A stretch of 64,000 bases of DNA from Nepenthes gracilis (taxonomy: Eukaryota; Streptophyta; Magnoliopsida; Caryophyllales; Nepenthaceae). The stretch lies in the NCBI GenBank assembly GCA_033239525.1, contig BSYO01000024.1, positions 15,061,268-15,125,267 on the forward strand. The letters are read 5' to 3'. Shown here piece after piece: positions 22,201 through 32,439 of this stretch. Position 1 is the first letter of the stretch. The number at the start of each line of letters is the position of its first letter. The translations under genes were made by a program, and so were the position numbers. A model generated the notes under the pieces. It had not been told where the DNA came from. It worked only from the letters and a program-made list of their open reading frames with translations, and made no database searches.

Positions 22201-24427
22201 TATTCAACCAGGAAAGAAGTGTGTTGACATTTGATTGGGGGAATCGGGCTCGGTCTGCGAGCCTTGGTGTGTGTGGTTCAAATCCTAACAGAATTCTCAA
22301 CTTTTTGAAAGTTGGTATGCATATTTTGCTTTTCATGCATCCTATTTTGCAGCAAAGTCTGGAGTGGAGACTTAACTTATTCAGAGTCGTGTACCCTTTT
22401 TCCTGTGTCCAACCCTCTAAATTGCATTCTGTTATTTTAAATATGTTTACTGGAATATTACCATAACAGCTATGCCGTAGCTTGAGTTGTTTAACTTTTT
22501 ATACATGTTTACTTTCTCTCTGTTTTTTTTTTTTTTTTTTTTGGGGGGAGGGGCAAGGGAAGGAGGGGGATTTTGTGTTTGGTCCTTATGGACCGGGAAG
22601 TGGGGGTAGGGTTTGAGAATACCGGAGAAGATTGTGATGCTATGGCTTACACTATTCAGCAGCACATGAATTTGGCATGCAGGGGAACTCTGTGTTTGGC
22701 CCTTTTCGGGAAGGGGTTTGGCCCTTTCCAGGAGGGGTGTTTGAGCATAATGGAGAACTGATAATATGGCTTTCACTATTAAGGGCATGAATTTGTCATG
22801 CGTATTATGTGTGAAATACATCTGGCTGGATTACTATTGTTTTTAGGGATATTTAGGATGCTTATATTTCCCAAATTGTTATTCAGATGTTGTTTATGCT
22901 TTGGTAGATTCCTTAAGAAACTTAATGTTTGTATCACATGATATGTAGCTAAATGGATTTTGGAAAGCCCATAAAAAAAAAAATAGAAAGAGCCCATAAA
23001 ATATTCTGTCTGATTGTCAACTGATTTAGTTTGCCAAAAATAGTTGGCCAAAATATTACCGGGAAAGCAAGAGTTACCAAGTCCTTAAAACTAGTATTGG
23101 CTGAGTTTTACATAGCATACAACATTTCTAGACTCCAAGTTAAAAGTGTAGTCACATGCAAGTCATGTTTGAGATGTGATTGGATTTTTCTTTATGCGTT
23201 TCAGGGAGATATCAAAATAAACTGGCTTGTACTTGTTGAGGTGTGTTCGTCTTGGATTTACAGCTGCATATTCTTGCCCTGTATGTTTTACGATTAGCTA
23301 GTGATTGGAAGGTGTCTATAGTGACAAGCTTGCTTACGAAAAAAAGGGGAGAAGTTTTCCAGTGCTTGATGAAAATCTGTGGTCTGTAGAGTAGATGTAG
23401 CTTGATGAAAATGCCACATGTATTGAATCCTTTATAAGTAGTGTGAAGGTTTAGGTGGAGAGTACCAATGTTCAATTCTTCACTGGGATCTCACTAAGAC
23501 CTTTCCTTTCTCTACATTCTCATTGATGATGACTGTGCAGTGTTTCTTTGGCAGCTAACAAAGATAAAATCGTGTTCTTTTGAAGGTTAAATTGTCAGAG
23601 GAGTGCACCTCTTTGGAGCAAAATTTACTTGATGGGCTGATATCAAGTTTGGTCGACAAGGAGGAAGTTGCCAAAACTGGACGCGGCTTTTTGGAAGCTA
23701 ATAGTGAAGCTGAAATGTATCATAAGTTGCTTAAAATGTGGAATGAGTGAGATGCTTTATCCGGAGGCCTATTTAAATTTGTACAAACTATGACTTGCCA
23801 TGTTAATTTTTCTATATTACATCCAATAATGTGGCGTACATTTTGCTTTAGTTTGAAAGTGGGGACTCGAAACATCCTCTTCTTGGCTGCTCAAGTTCAA
23901 ATTCTGCAGAAAGACAAGGAGCATTTAAGGATTAATCTCCATAGAGCAGAAGCAGAGGTGAGATACTGATAATCTTTGTTGCTCTTGATGGACTCGGTTC
24001 AACTAGTGGTTTTAAGCCTATGGTTGGTTTCACTTTGATATTCCCAGGTAAAAGTTCTATTTGAAGAGAATACAATATTGGATGAAGAGAACAAAAGATT
24101 GTTGAGGCATCGAAATTCAGAAACAAAGCATAATGGTTCAGGAGGAAAGCCGCATAGCAGCAGTAATAGGAGAAAGGTGATTGGATAGGTTTCTCTTTTT
24201 GCCTAACATTAGGGTGGGTTGTATCATAATGATTTGTGTCATGGAGTATGGCCTAAATAATTTGATCTAATGCTCGATTTTAGTTGATTCTCATGCAGAG
24301 CAATAAACGGAAATCCGGTCCGAGGATGAGCTGTCCTATCGATAGGAAGGTTGACTTTAATGATGTGGATTCTCCGCCTCGAGAGCCTCTTTTGCCCTTG
24401 CAAGAGTCTGGAACGTGCAAGAAGTGA
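18669..24427 (+). CDS. Conserved plant coiled-coil protein, unknown function (6 exons, 323 aa)
   Basis: Exons by hand: 18669-18860, 18949-19212, 23586-23746, 23861-23957, 24048-24176, 24299-24427. These sum to 972 nt and keep one frame, with GT-AG at every junction. The N-terminus MELPQEVDDYIKQSMDHTLG is followed by long coiled-coil segments (LEAANYRLRHQYLTLQLKLK, ERAKELENRVFTLEEELRR, QKDKEHLRINLHRAEAEVK). The C-terminal tail is basic and serine-rich (GGKPHSSSNRRKSNKRKS), plausibly a nuclear signal. It resembles an uncharacterised family found in many angiosperms; I know no function. Intron 2 is 4.4 kb because a copia element inserted there. The exon 3/4 junction is the least certain: acceptor 23852 would give better family-like residues but breaks the frame with the donor at 23747. 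Confidence 0.8.
19231..19288 (+). repeat. (CT)n microsatellite in intron 2
   Basis: An interrupted CT run begins about 20 bp after the intron 2 donor. Because it follows a read-through frame it may be mistaken for coding sequence. Confidence 0.8.
19571..22205 (+). mobile_element. Copia element, gag-protease only, inside intron 2 of the coiled-coil gene
   Basis: The left LTR starts TGTTCGGTTTTGAGTCA (19571) and the right LTR TGTTGGATTTTGGGTCA (21468). They share GGAGTGGCATAGGAGAA-like text, CGTTTCCA(G/A)TG(G/A)TTCTT, GTG(C/G)(A/G)TGGCCTACCAA and GGGCTAGATTT. A degenerate primer site TGGCATCATAG is at 20052, and a purine-rich stretch precedes 21468. The internal part is only about 1.4 kb. The right LTR continues to about 22205 (end approximate); the left one ends near 20049 and seems shorter. 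It is in the same orientation as the host gene. Confidence 0.7.
20290..21240 (+). pseudogene. Copia gag and protease remnant
   Basis: Gag is recognisable in RLYVKKQFFDLRLLKGHLDKF and GLNLLASLPTFVRLYND. A zinc knuckle follows (YHCGKKG, then MKQDCFKRER in another frame), then EKRDHNSNDWAF. The protease region shows VLKMGNDNSLRIIGM and LILWGVQHAPNVRLNLISMG. The active-site DSG is lost. Frameshifts and stops are frequent. No integrase or reverse transcriptase follows before the right LTR. Confidence 0.75.
22569..22801 (+). repeat. Imperfect direct duplication in intron 2
   Basis: About 22569-22681 and about 22691-22801 share TGTGTTTGG(T/C)CC, ATGGCTT(A/T)CACTATT and GCA(C/T)GAATTTG(G/T)CATGC in order. 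A T-run followed by G-run precedes it (about 22524-22553). Confidence 0.5.
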
Positions 24428-25064
24428 AGCAAAGCCAACTCATTGTTGCCCTAACCTCTAACTATCTAACCAAAGTGGCTCAATTTCACTTCACAAAAGT
24501 GAGAGATTTTACTGATTGCAACTGTGATCTTTAGATTGTTGCATTCACTCTTTCTAGAAGTTTCATGTTCCCATGATCCTTTCTCAGAAAATTATTTATC
24601 GTCTTCGCTTCTTGTTATTTTCAGTTCTCTTTTATTGTTTTTCTTTTTTTGGTGGTGGGGGGAGGGGTCTTGCAGTGTCAGGAAGAAAATATTTGTATTT
24701 GATTAGACAAGGACTTGTTCAATTGGAAATTTAGTTTCTATTTTTTTAAAAATTTTTTGATATTTTTTTTTGCGTTAGTAATGTGCATATTTATACATAT
24801 TATCTACCAAGATTTATTCATAGAGTATTAATTATTCAATATGGATTAAAATTGCCAATCAAATAAATTAATAGATAATTATAATAAAAATAAATAAATT
24901 TGTTATAGACTATCTGAATTCTCAAAAATCTGCCTATTGTATGCTAGCATATTGTGTATTGAATATAGTTGTTAACAGAAATATTTAAATAAAATGGCAT
25001 ATATCTGCATATTTTAAAACTTTGCGATATATATTGATGTTAAGCTAACAATTATACCACATTC
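24428..25064. other. 3' flank of the coiled-coil gene and AT-rich spacer
   Basis: This probably includes the 3' UTR in its first 200-300 bp. Otherwise it is AT-rich with no feature seen. Confidence 0.4.
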
Positions 25065-25069
25065 AAAGC

Positions 25070-25933
25070 TGTTGGGCCCCAGTATGATGGCCCATAAAAG
25101 CACGGCCCATATGAAGAGGCCCAGAGACATTCTCACGGGAGGCCAGATGGCCCAAGCGAGAAGTCCAGAGGCCGAGAGCCCAAGAGGTTTCGCAACTGCC
25201 CGAGCGGCCAGGAAGAATATCTGACTTTTCCCCAGAAGCTCCCACGAAAGTTGTTCCTCCTCACAAGCCCGCATGCTTACAAGGAGACTCATGGCCAGAC
25301 GAGAACCGCCCGTTCATGGCCGGGAACGCCAGCTGGCCTATTTCACGGTTTCCAAGAAAGCTCGCAAACGCACGCTATCGGCACGGCTGACGCTTAGTCA
25401 AATCAATGCAGATATCCAGATCCCGTACACCCGACAATGAACTGCTGCGCTGGCCCGCATGCCACTCTCCACATCATGCATTTGGACCAGCCTCCTCAAC
25501 CGACGGATGGACGCCACGTGTCGCTCCCAACGGCTCGGTTTCCACTATAAATACATAGCAACACTCCCTTTCCAGGGGGAGAGCTGAAAAAAGGCCCAAA
25601 CCGGGCACTCTCTCTCTACGCTTAACTCCTCAGAGAAGGGTAAAAAGCACTCCCAGTGAGCATAGCTTCCTTAAGAGAAAAACACAAAACGAGAGATAGG
25701 GAAGGGATTAACCTCAATTTGTAAAATCTCCAACCCATATAGTGAAGCTCTTTATGTGCCCCCGAGCCTCGTGGTTTTTCCTCCCCATTTAAAAGGAGGT
25801 TTTCCACGTAAAACATCCGGTCTCAATCCTCATCTCGTATCCAACACATCATTCACTTGTGTTGCCTGACTCCACGGACCGACACTTCTCTGCATCTCTC
25901 GGCCATAGCGGACCCGCAGGAAATAACGCAACA
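25070..25933 (+). mobile_element. 5' LTR of the non-autonomous Tat-type element
   Basis: About 864 bp, TG...CA. It contains AAAGCACGGCCCATATG near its start, the G-box CCACGTGTC (25514-25522), TATAAATAC (25545-25553), a conserved GTGGTTTTTCCTCCCC ... GGAGGTTTTCCACG stretch, and the end ACGCAACA. Confidence 0.85.
25514..25553 (+). promoter_or_regulatory. LTR promoter: G-box plus TATA box
   Basis: CCACGTGTC and TATAAATAC, about 22 bp apart. The ACGTG core is the binding site type of bZIP/bHLH factors. Confidence 0.65.
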
Positions 25934-25948
25934 TTGGCGCCATCGTGG
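25934..25948 (+). other. Primer binding site
   Basis: TTGGCGCCATCGTGG directly follows the LTR. TGGCGCC is complementary to the 3' end of plant tRNA-Asp. The rest of the match is poor, as in other elements of this type. Confidence 0.65.
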
Positions 25949-26638
25949 GAAGGAAGAACAAAAACTCACGGCTTCCCACCCCCAACAACAAGCAACGCCC
26001 CAAGGATGTTCTTGAGAGAAGAGCGCCACGACGAATGCCTAGTTTGAAGGTGGACAGCCTTACAAGGGCCGGGGCACATCCGGAAGGCGGCGAACACTCT
26101 AGGAGCCCACGCTCAAGCTCGCGCCGCCATCGGGCGGGCTCCAAAGTAGTTGAGGGACTACCTCAACAAAAAGAAGTCCATGAGTCCGGCCCCATCAAGG
26201 AGGGGGCTCAAGAGGCTCTGGAAGACTGTCTTTGGACCCAAGGCCGGCAAAGCAACCCAGCCGGCAGGACCAGAAGACCCCTTGTCCTCGAGGACAAGGG
26301 GAGAAAGGAGAAGGGCGAGCGCCCACCAGAAGACCCAACGACCGTCCGGGCACGATAAACCCGAGCGGATGATCCTTGGGGAAGAAAAACACTTAGACCC
26401 ATTGGCCTTCACTGACTCCTTCACCAACATCCTGAGGCAGATCAGGGACGAAAGGTTCCTAAGATGACCCAAGGCGTTGAAGAACCCGGAGGGAGGTGAC
26501 CAATGGGAATACCGCAGATGCGATTACCAAGCGGCCACGACACCGAGGACTGCCAAAAGCTCCAGACGGAACTCGAGCGGCTGGCGACGGAAGGATATCT
26601 CGACCACTTCTTCTACGCCGCTCGAGGGGCAAGACCAT
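25945..26638 (+). pseudogene. Gag remnant of the Tat-type element
   Basis: A short basic N-terminal reading frame is followed, after frame changes, by FTDSFTNILRQIRDERF and then SGHDTEDCQKLQTELERL, GYLDHFFYA. GHDTEDC followed by an LExLxxxGYL pattern is the end of gag in many plant Ty3/gypsy elements. Most of the capsid region between is missing, so no functional Gag is made. Confidence 0.7.
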
Positions 26639-26879
26639 AATGGGCGCGGAATAATAATAAAAAAAAAGAGAGAGAAAAATGACAAAAAAGCCTTGGAGGC
26701 CACTCAATGTAAGAAAAATATGCATTAATAAAACGTGGATTTTTTACCCTTACAACGAAGCGTTCCCATACTCTCTCTCGACCGCTTCTGCGAAGACCGG
26801 CGCGGCCGGGAGCAAGCAGGAAGCGGCCCGGCAAGAACTCACGACGTTCAACAAACAAAAACTCGGCCGTGATCGAGCG

Positions 26880-27780
26880 GTCCTGCAGGCCGGCCCTTGA
26901 GGTCATTTCAAAACTCTGGCGGCGACCCGAGCGGTCCCAGGCCGGGCCCCGAGGTCATTACTAGGCGGCCCTTGAGGTCATTACAAAACTCTGGCCGCGA
27001 CCGAGCGGTCCCTAGAGGCCGGCCCTTGAAGCCATTTCAAAAACTTTTGGGCCCCAGGCCGGCCCTTGAGGTCATTACAAAACTAGGACCGGAAGGTCGG
27101 CCTTGAGGTCATTACTTAAAACTCGGCCGTGACCGAGCGGTCCCGCAGGCCGGGCCTTGAGGTCATTACAAAAACTAGGTGCGCGACCGAGCGGTCCCAG
27201 GCCGGCCCTCGAGGTCATTACAAAAATGCGACCGAGCGGTCCTAGAGAGGCCCTTGAGGCCATTTCAAAAACTCCTTGTGACCGAGCGGTCCCCAGGCCG
27301 GGCCCTTGAGGTCATTACAAAGACCGAGCGGCCCCAGGAGGCCGGCCCTTGAGGTCATTACGAAAATCCCTTCACACCGAGCGGTTGCAGGCCGGCCCTT
27401 GAGGAGGAAAGGCCGGCCCTCGAGGTCATTACAAAACTCGGTTTGCGACCGAGCGGTCCCAGGCCGGGCCCTTGAGGTCATTACAAAAAGCGACCGAGAG
27501 GCCGGGCCCTTGAGGCCATTTCAAAACTCTCATTTGGACCGAGCGGTTGCAGGGCCGTGCCCTTAAGGGTGACCGAGCGGCCCCAGCAGGTCGGGCCCTT
27601 GAGGTCATTACGAAACTCGAACGAGCGGTCCCAAAGGCCGGGCCTTGAGGTCATTACAAAACTCGGGGGCACCGAAGCGGTCCTGCAGGCCGGCCCTTGA
27701 GGTCATTACAAAATCATAGTGAAATAACAGGCCGGCCCTTGAGGTCATTACAAAACTCTACGCTGTGACCGAGCGGTCCT
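26880..27780 (+). repeat. Minisatellite, about 50-bp unit, 18 copies
   Basis: The unit is approximately GACCGAGCGGTCCCAGGCCGG, then CCCTTGAGGTCATTACAAAA, plus a short variable spacer. I count 18 copies of the GAGGTCATTAC/GAGGCCATTTC core between 26899 and 27750. The units keep a GACCGAGCGGTC near-palindrome. The array lies between gag and the antisense gene. Frames through it read as repetitive Arg/Gly/Pro-rich ORFs that are not genes. Confidence 0.9.
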
Positions 27781-28084
27781 AGAAACCGGACGACAAGAAT
27801 ACACCCAGAAGGCTGAGAGCTTGAAGTCCCTGAAAAGGCTGAACGCCCAAGTCCAAAAAGGCAAAGGGTCAAAAACTTGACGGGAGTCGCCGACTTGGAA
27901 CAAAAAGTTAGGCGCTGGACAACGCGCCGCAAAAAAGAAGAAGAAAACACACGTACAAACAAGACAGAAAAAGAACGTCTGAAGCTTTAAAGCGAAAAGG
28001 ACAAAGTCTTATTCACAAAAAAGAGATTTTCTGTACAAATACGACAAAAGCAAAAAACAAAATAAAGAACAAGGAGGCAGCATA
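27781..28084. other. Spacer between minisatellite and antisense gene
   Basis: A-rich stretch likely to include the 3' end of the antisense transcript. No ORF was recognised. Confidence 0.4.
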
Positions 28085-30081
28085 TCAAGGGAGTGCCGCT
28101 CGGCCTCTTCCTCTCTGAGCCTCATGAGATCCCGAAGATCCCGTCTGCTCCACCGGAACTGCCCCCTCAGGCGTAAGAGGTTCACTATCAGGCCTTGCCT
28201 GAGGAGGGCCAGGGAAGGGCCTACCATCGACGCCGTACAAGTCTGCCATGCTCAAGGCACCAGCATTCCTGGGATCGAGGACGGCCATAGGGAACCGCGG
28301 ACGAATCAATCGTGCCACTCGGCGACACATTTTCGAACTTGCGGCCCAAAGACAGAGCCAGGCCGATTTGCACGGACGTCCTCGGCCTCTCCTCCCGGGG
28401 CGAAGGATCCGTTCGAAGGAGGCTCGCCTAAGCCGCAGATCTCGACGGTGGCCTCAAGAGAAGCAATCTTCTCCTTTGCTTTTAGCTCCGCTCCTTGGTT
28501 GTCAGGCAGCTTCACGAGCGGCCCCGAGGACCTCACTTCCGAGACGGGATCGAGCGATCACTCCCACCAATCCATTGGCTATCAAACTCGGAGCTGCAAA
28601 GAAAAGTTCATCATGGTATGAGCAATGAAGGGCAAAGAAATGAAGGAAGCAACAGGCTACCTTAGAAACAAGAGGGTCATCCCCTGGGCCACACTCCACG
28701 TGGGACTTGGGCTCCTGCGGGCCGCTTCTAAGCCCCGCGGGCGTCGCCTCAGACACAGACTCATCAGCTAACAAAGCCACCTGAAGGTCCGCCTCGGCCG
28801 GGCGCCCTAAGAGCCTCGTGCAACCGCTCGGCCTCAGCAACAACAGGCGCCCGGAAAAGGATCGGAAGGCGCAGAGATTCAACACTCAAATCCACGACCT
28901 CCACCATCTCTCGGATCATTTCACCGACAGTCCCTCACGGCACTCCCGCCTCCTATGTCCTCGGAAGGGTGATCAATCCCGCCCGAGACGTCATTCGGGA
29001 ACAAAATCATCACTGGGGGGCTAGACGTCCGAGGACCACACGCTTGGGGCAAGGATCTCCACGGGTGTATTGAGGAGACCAGCAGTGGAAGTGAAGGCGA
29101 GACCGCCAGATCCCGAGGGCCCAGGAAGAGAGGCTTCAGTCCTCGCCCTCTTAATCAGAGGGATGTCGTCATCATCATCATCATCACAAGAGGTCTGGGC
29201 CCTAGGAAGTTCTCTGTTCCGCGCAATGGCTCTTGAGGGCCCGTAGAGAGATTAGATGGCGGTGAAGGCGAGACCCCTGTGCTTCGAGGAGGAAAACGAG
29301 CTGTCCCCGGCCTCGTGAGCCGAGAAGCGACCACGTCATCGTCGCCGTGCCCTCAATGTCAAAGTCCTCATCATCACTTCAGCGGCGGGTCCCCCAATCC
29401 TCGGTCTCTCCTTGGCCGTCACGAGAGGAACTGGGCGGGAGCCTTGTCCCGTGGTTCCCACTTGGCTTCCCCCGAATTTATCGCTGCCAACCAGAGATGT
29501 TGCGAGTGGAAGGTCCACGGGTTGTCACAAGACCAAGTCCGTACGCCTTCACTTCCTTCTTCCTCCTCCCGAGGGGTCGAACAAGATCTTGGCCGGCCAC
29601 TTTCCCCCATGTAGTGGGAATGGCCCGGGTAAACGCCAAGGAAGAAGAACTTGTCCTTCCACCGCCTCGCGGAGTCCAGGTTGCCACCACATAGCGAAGA
29701 AAATTCCGGGCGGGGGTCATCACGAATCAAGGTTGCTAAAGCGGAACAACACCTTGACCGTAAGAGTATTCAAGAGCCTCTCAGGACATCGGAAGAAGAC
29801 ACACAAGGACACCAAATACCTCATCGCATTCGGCTGAAACCTGGCGAGAGGCACGCCAAGCGCCCTCATAATGTCATAGAGCTCCACCGGAATGGAAAAC
29901 CGTAGCCCGCCTTTAAGATGGGCCTCATAAACGGTGATAAAGCCGTCCGGAGGGTACAAGCCCTATTATGTGGCTCCGAAATCATCATAGCCATAGACTT
30001 AGGGATCTGATACTGAGCTCGGATCTCCGTGAGCTTATCAAGCGTCACCGTGGAAGCAATGTCTCTCACTCCAGGCGCCAT
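28085..30081 (-). pseudogene. Antisense gene of the Tat-type element, frameshifted
   Basis: The minus-strand start is ATG at 30081 (MAPGVRDIASTVTLDKLTEI). After a frameshift near 29960 it reads PPDGFITVYEAHLKGGLRFS and FQPNAMRYLVSLCVFF, the same domain as at 2947-3846. ARRWKDKFFFLG follows in a third frame. A GT-AG intron is likely at 28594-28660 (donor AAG|GTAGCC, acceptor TTTGCAG|CT). Next comes a short coiled coil (ELKAKEKIASLEATVE), then MCRRVARLIRPRFP and VLDPRNAGALS, matching the C-terminal motif of the first copy. There are several frameshifts and stops. Function unknown. Confidence 0.7.
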
Positions 30082-30171
30082 GGAAACCGGAGAAAGGAAG
30101 AGAAAACGAAGCTCGAACGAAGAAGGAAATGGAAAATAGGCGCGAAGATGAAAAAACCAAGGCAATGGGAG

Positions 30172-30183
30172 GTTTAAATAAAC
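30172..30183 (-). promoter_or_regulatory. TATA-like box of the antisense gene
   Basis: The minus strand reads TTTATTTAAACC about 90 bp upstream of the ATG at 30081. Confidence 0.5.
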
Positions 30184-30490
30184 CCTAGAGTACGAAAAAA
30201 CGTACTCATTACCCTTGCCACGCGTCGACAGGCCATTCGCCTCAGAAGCCTGGCAATCTTTCCTTCCCGAGGCGCTTGATCGCACGTCACGTCAGCAGGA
30301 TACGGTATTTAATGCTCCGGCAGGAAAGTGAAACGGCGGCCCAGGAAAGGTCCGAGGACAGCCGCCTGTCAAGGTCAACGCAGGGCTCGCCACCAAGACG
30401 CGCGCTCTCGGACGAGTGACATCTCCAGCAGACCAACGACTTCATGCCAAACGACCGAGAACCTCGGGTCCTTTGGCATGTGGGCTATCA

Positions 30491-30502
30491 AATGGGGGGC
30501 TA
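30491..30502 (+). other. Polypurine tract
   Basis: AATGGGGGGCTA lies immediately before the 3' LTR, as in the element ending at 7365. Confidence 0.7.
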
Positions 30503-31386
30503 AATGAAGGCCCATAAAAGCACGGCCCATATGAAGAGGCCCAGAGACATTCTCACGGGAGGCCAGATGGCCCAAGCGAGAAGTCCAGAGGCCGAGAGCC
30601 CAAGAGGTTTCGCAATTGCCCGAGCGGCCAGGAAGAATCTCTGTTAAGCTCCCACGAAAGCTGTTCCTCCTCACAAGCCCGCATGCTTACAAGGAGACTC
30701 ATGGCCAGACGAGAACCATCCGTTCATGGCCGGAACGCCACCCCGGCCTATTTACGGTTTTAAGAAAGCCTCGCATGCAGTCGCCAGTATGACAGTGGCA
30801 CGCTTAATCAAATCAAGGTAGATATCCAGATCCTGTACACCTGACACACACAGAACTTGCAGCGGCACCGTCCGCATGCCACTCTCCACACGTCAGCTGC
30901 ATTAAAGGAAGCCAGTGGACCAGCTCCTCAACCGACGGATGGGTGCCACGTGTCTGCTCCTCAACGGCTCGGTTTTCACTATAAATACATAGCAAGACTC
31001 CCTTTCCAGGGGGAGAGCCGAAAAAGGCCCAACCACTCTAAGCCCTAAAGCTTCAACCGGGCACTCTCTCTCTACGCTTAACTCCTCAGAGAAGGGTAAA
31101 AAGCACTCCCAGTGAGCATAGCTTCCTTAGGAGAAAAACACAAAACGAGAGATAGGGAAGGGATTAACCTCACAACCGTTCTGTAAAATCTCCAACCCAT
31201 ATAGTGAAAGCTCTTTAGCCTCGTGGTTTTTCCTCCCCATTCAAGAGGAGGTTTTCCACGCAAAACATCCGGTCTCAATCTTCATCTCGTATCCAACACA
31301 TCATTCACTTGTGTTGCCTGACTCCACGGACCGACGCTTCTCTACATCTCTCGGCCATAGCGGACCCGTGGAATCAGAACGCAACA
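30503..31386 (+). mobile_element. 3' LTR of the non-autonomous Tat-type element
   Basis: It matches the 5' LTR from ATGAAGGCCCATAAAAG to ACGCAACA. It lacks the first about 15 bp (TGTTGGGCCCCAGTA) and carries small insertions. G-box at 30946-30954 and TATAAATAC at 30981-30989. Confidence 0.85.
30946..30989 (+). promoter_or_regulatory. LTR promoter: G-box plus TATA box
   Basis: CCACGTGTC followed by TATAAATAC, as in the 5' LTR. Confidence 0.65.
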
Positions 31387-32439
31387 AAAGCCTTAGCTGA
31401 TTTCATTAAGTCTAAGCTTATTAAATTAATGAGTCAGCCCTCAGATATAGTCTTATATTGGTCAATTTAATATATTAAGTTAAATGATACTCATTTATTT
31501 GTAACCATATATATATATAATTATCAATAAATCAAAATTTGATATCAATAATACATTATTATATAATATAATAACAATGTTTCCTTAAAATTTAGACAAA
31601 TTTTTTTACAGAAGTTTTCCCCTCCATAATAATACATTATTATATAATATAGTAACTCCCCAAACCAGATGCTGCCCCAGTAGCTTCCATGACTGCATCC
31701 TGCAAATTCCTCACATACCGGCCAGTGATTTTTGTCATAAACTTTTTTCCCTCAAATTTCCTTCCCAGAAATTCTATATATACCACTTCCCATTTCATTT
31801 GCTTGCATTCCATTCGGTTCAGCAGAACCAAATTCCGCTGAGGGAGTCATCCAGTGAAATAAGGAGAGCGAAGAGAGTAGACAGAGAGAGAGGAGAGAGC
31901 TGACAAGAGAAGAGAAGACTGAAGCCTGCTGTACTCTGTTTTTGCCATTCTTACTAGAATCACTGCTGCTGTTGGTCACTGCTGTCGTTGGAGTTGCTGC
32001 TGCCAGACGCTGCTGTAACCTGCCGTGCTACCGTTGCCATTACTCATTGTTGCTATGGCTGTGCTCAGTTTTCGCCGTATTCATAATCAAGGCAAGCGAC
32101 ATCTCTAATTCCTCACGATTTCTATTATCTTGTTATTGTAATTCCATCTTCTTGCATATACTTGGCTCTTTTCCATGATCCTAATTTGAATCCATGCTCT
32201 GATTTCCATCCTTTGGAACAGAGCCGTGTTCTCTTTGTTTTCAAGAAAATCAAGTGAAGACATCCTTTAATCTGATGGTATTAGCTTGAATTTTGTATTA
32301 TTTTGGTGGTGTGTAATGTTAAAGTATGAAAGTTTCTGTGAGTGATCCTTTTCGTGCTTGTAAGTCTGATGCTACAGTAATATATCAAGGGAAAGAGATG
32401 ATGAACAGTAACAGTGAGAGATAGAAATTAATTTTCGGG

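Larger units (their letters stand above)
25070..31386 (+). mobile_element. Complete non-autonomous Tat-type LTR retrotransposon
   Basis: The 5' LTR starts TGTTGGGCCC at 25070 and the 3' LTR ends ACGCAACA at 31386. AAAGC directly before (25065-25069) and after (31387-31391) is a 5-bp target duplication. The order is LTR, primer site, gag remnant, 18-unit minisatellite, antisense gene, polypurine tract, LTR. Reverse transcriptase, RNase H and integrase are absent, so it needed enzymes from a relative. The two LTRs are still very similar over long stretches, so insertion is much younger than for the other elements here. The 3' LTR lacks about the first 15 bp. Confidence 0.85.

Noticed and set aside
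23217..23300. Possible extra exon of the coiled-coil gene after TTTCAG at 23206
   Set aside because: The reading frame has no coiled-coil character, and adding it breaks the phase that links exon 2 to exon 3.
26880..27780. Regular direct repeats that could suggest a CRISPR array
   Set aside because: Units and spacers both vary, the context is a plant retrotransposon and there are no cas genes. It is a minisatellite.
28124..28628. Overlapping plus-strand ORFs of 126 and 165 codons
   Set aside because: Shadows of the minus-strand antisense gene; Ser/Arg/Pro-rich without motifs.
31942..32178. 78-codon ORF after a TATA box, hydrophobic
   Set aside because: CTG-rich leader of an LTR-like region; no homologous protein known to me and the downstream sequence is repeat.
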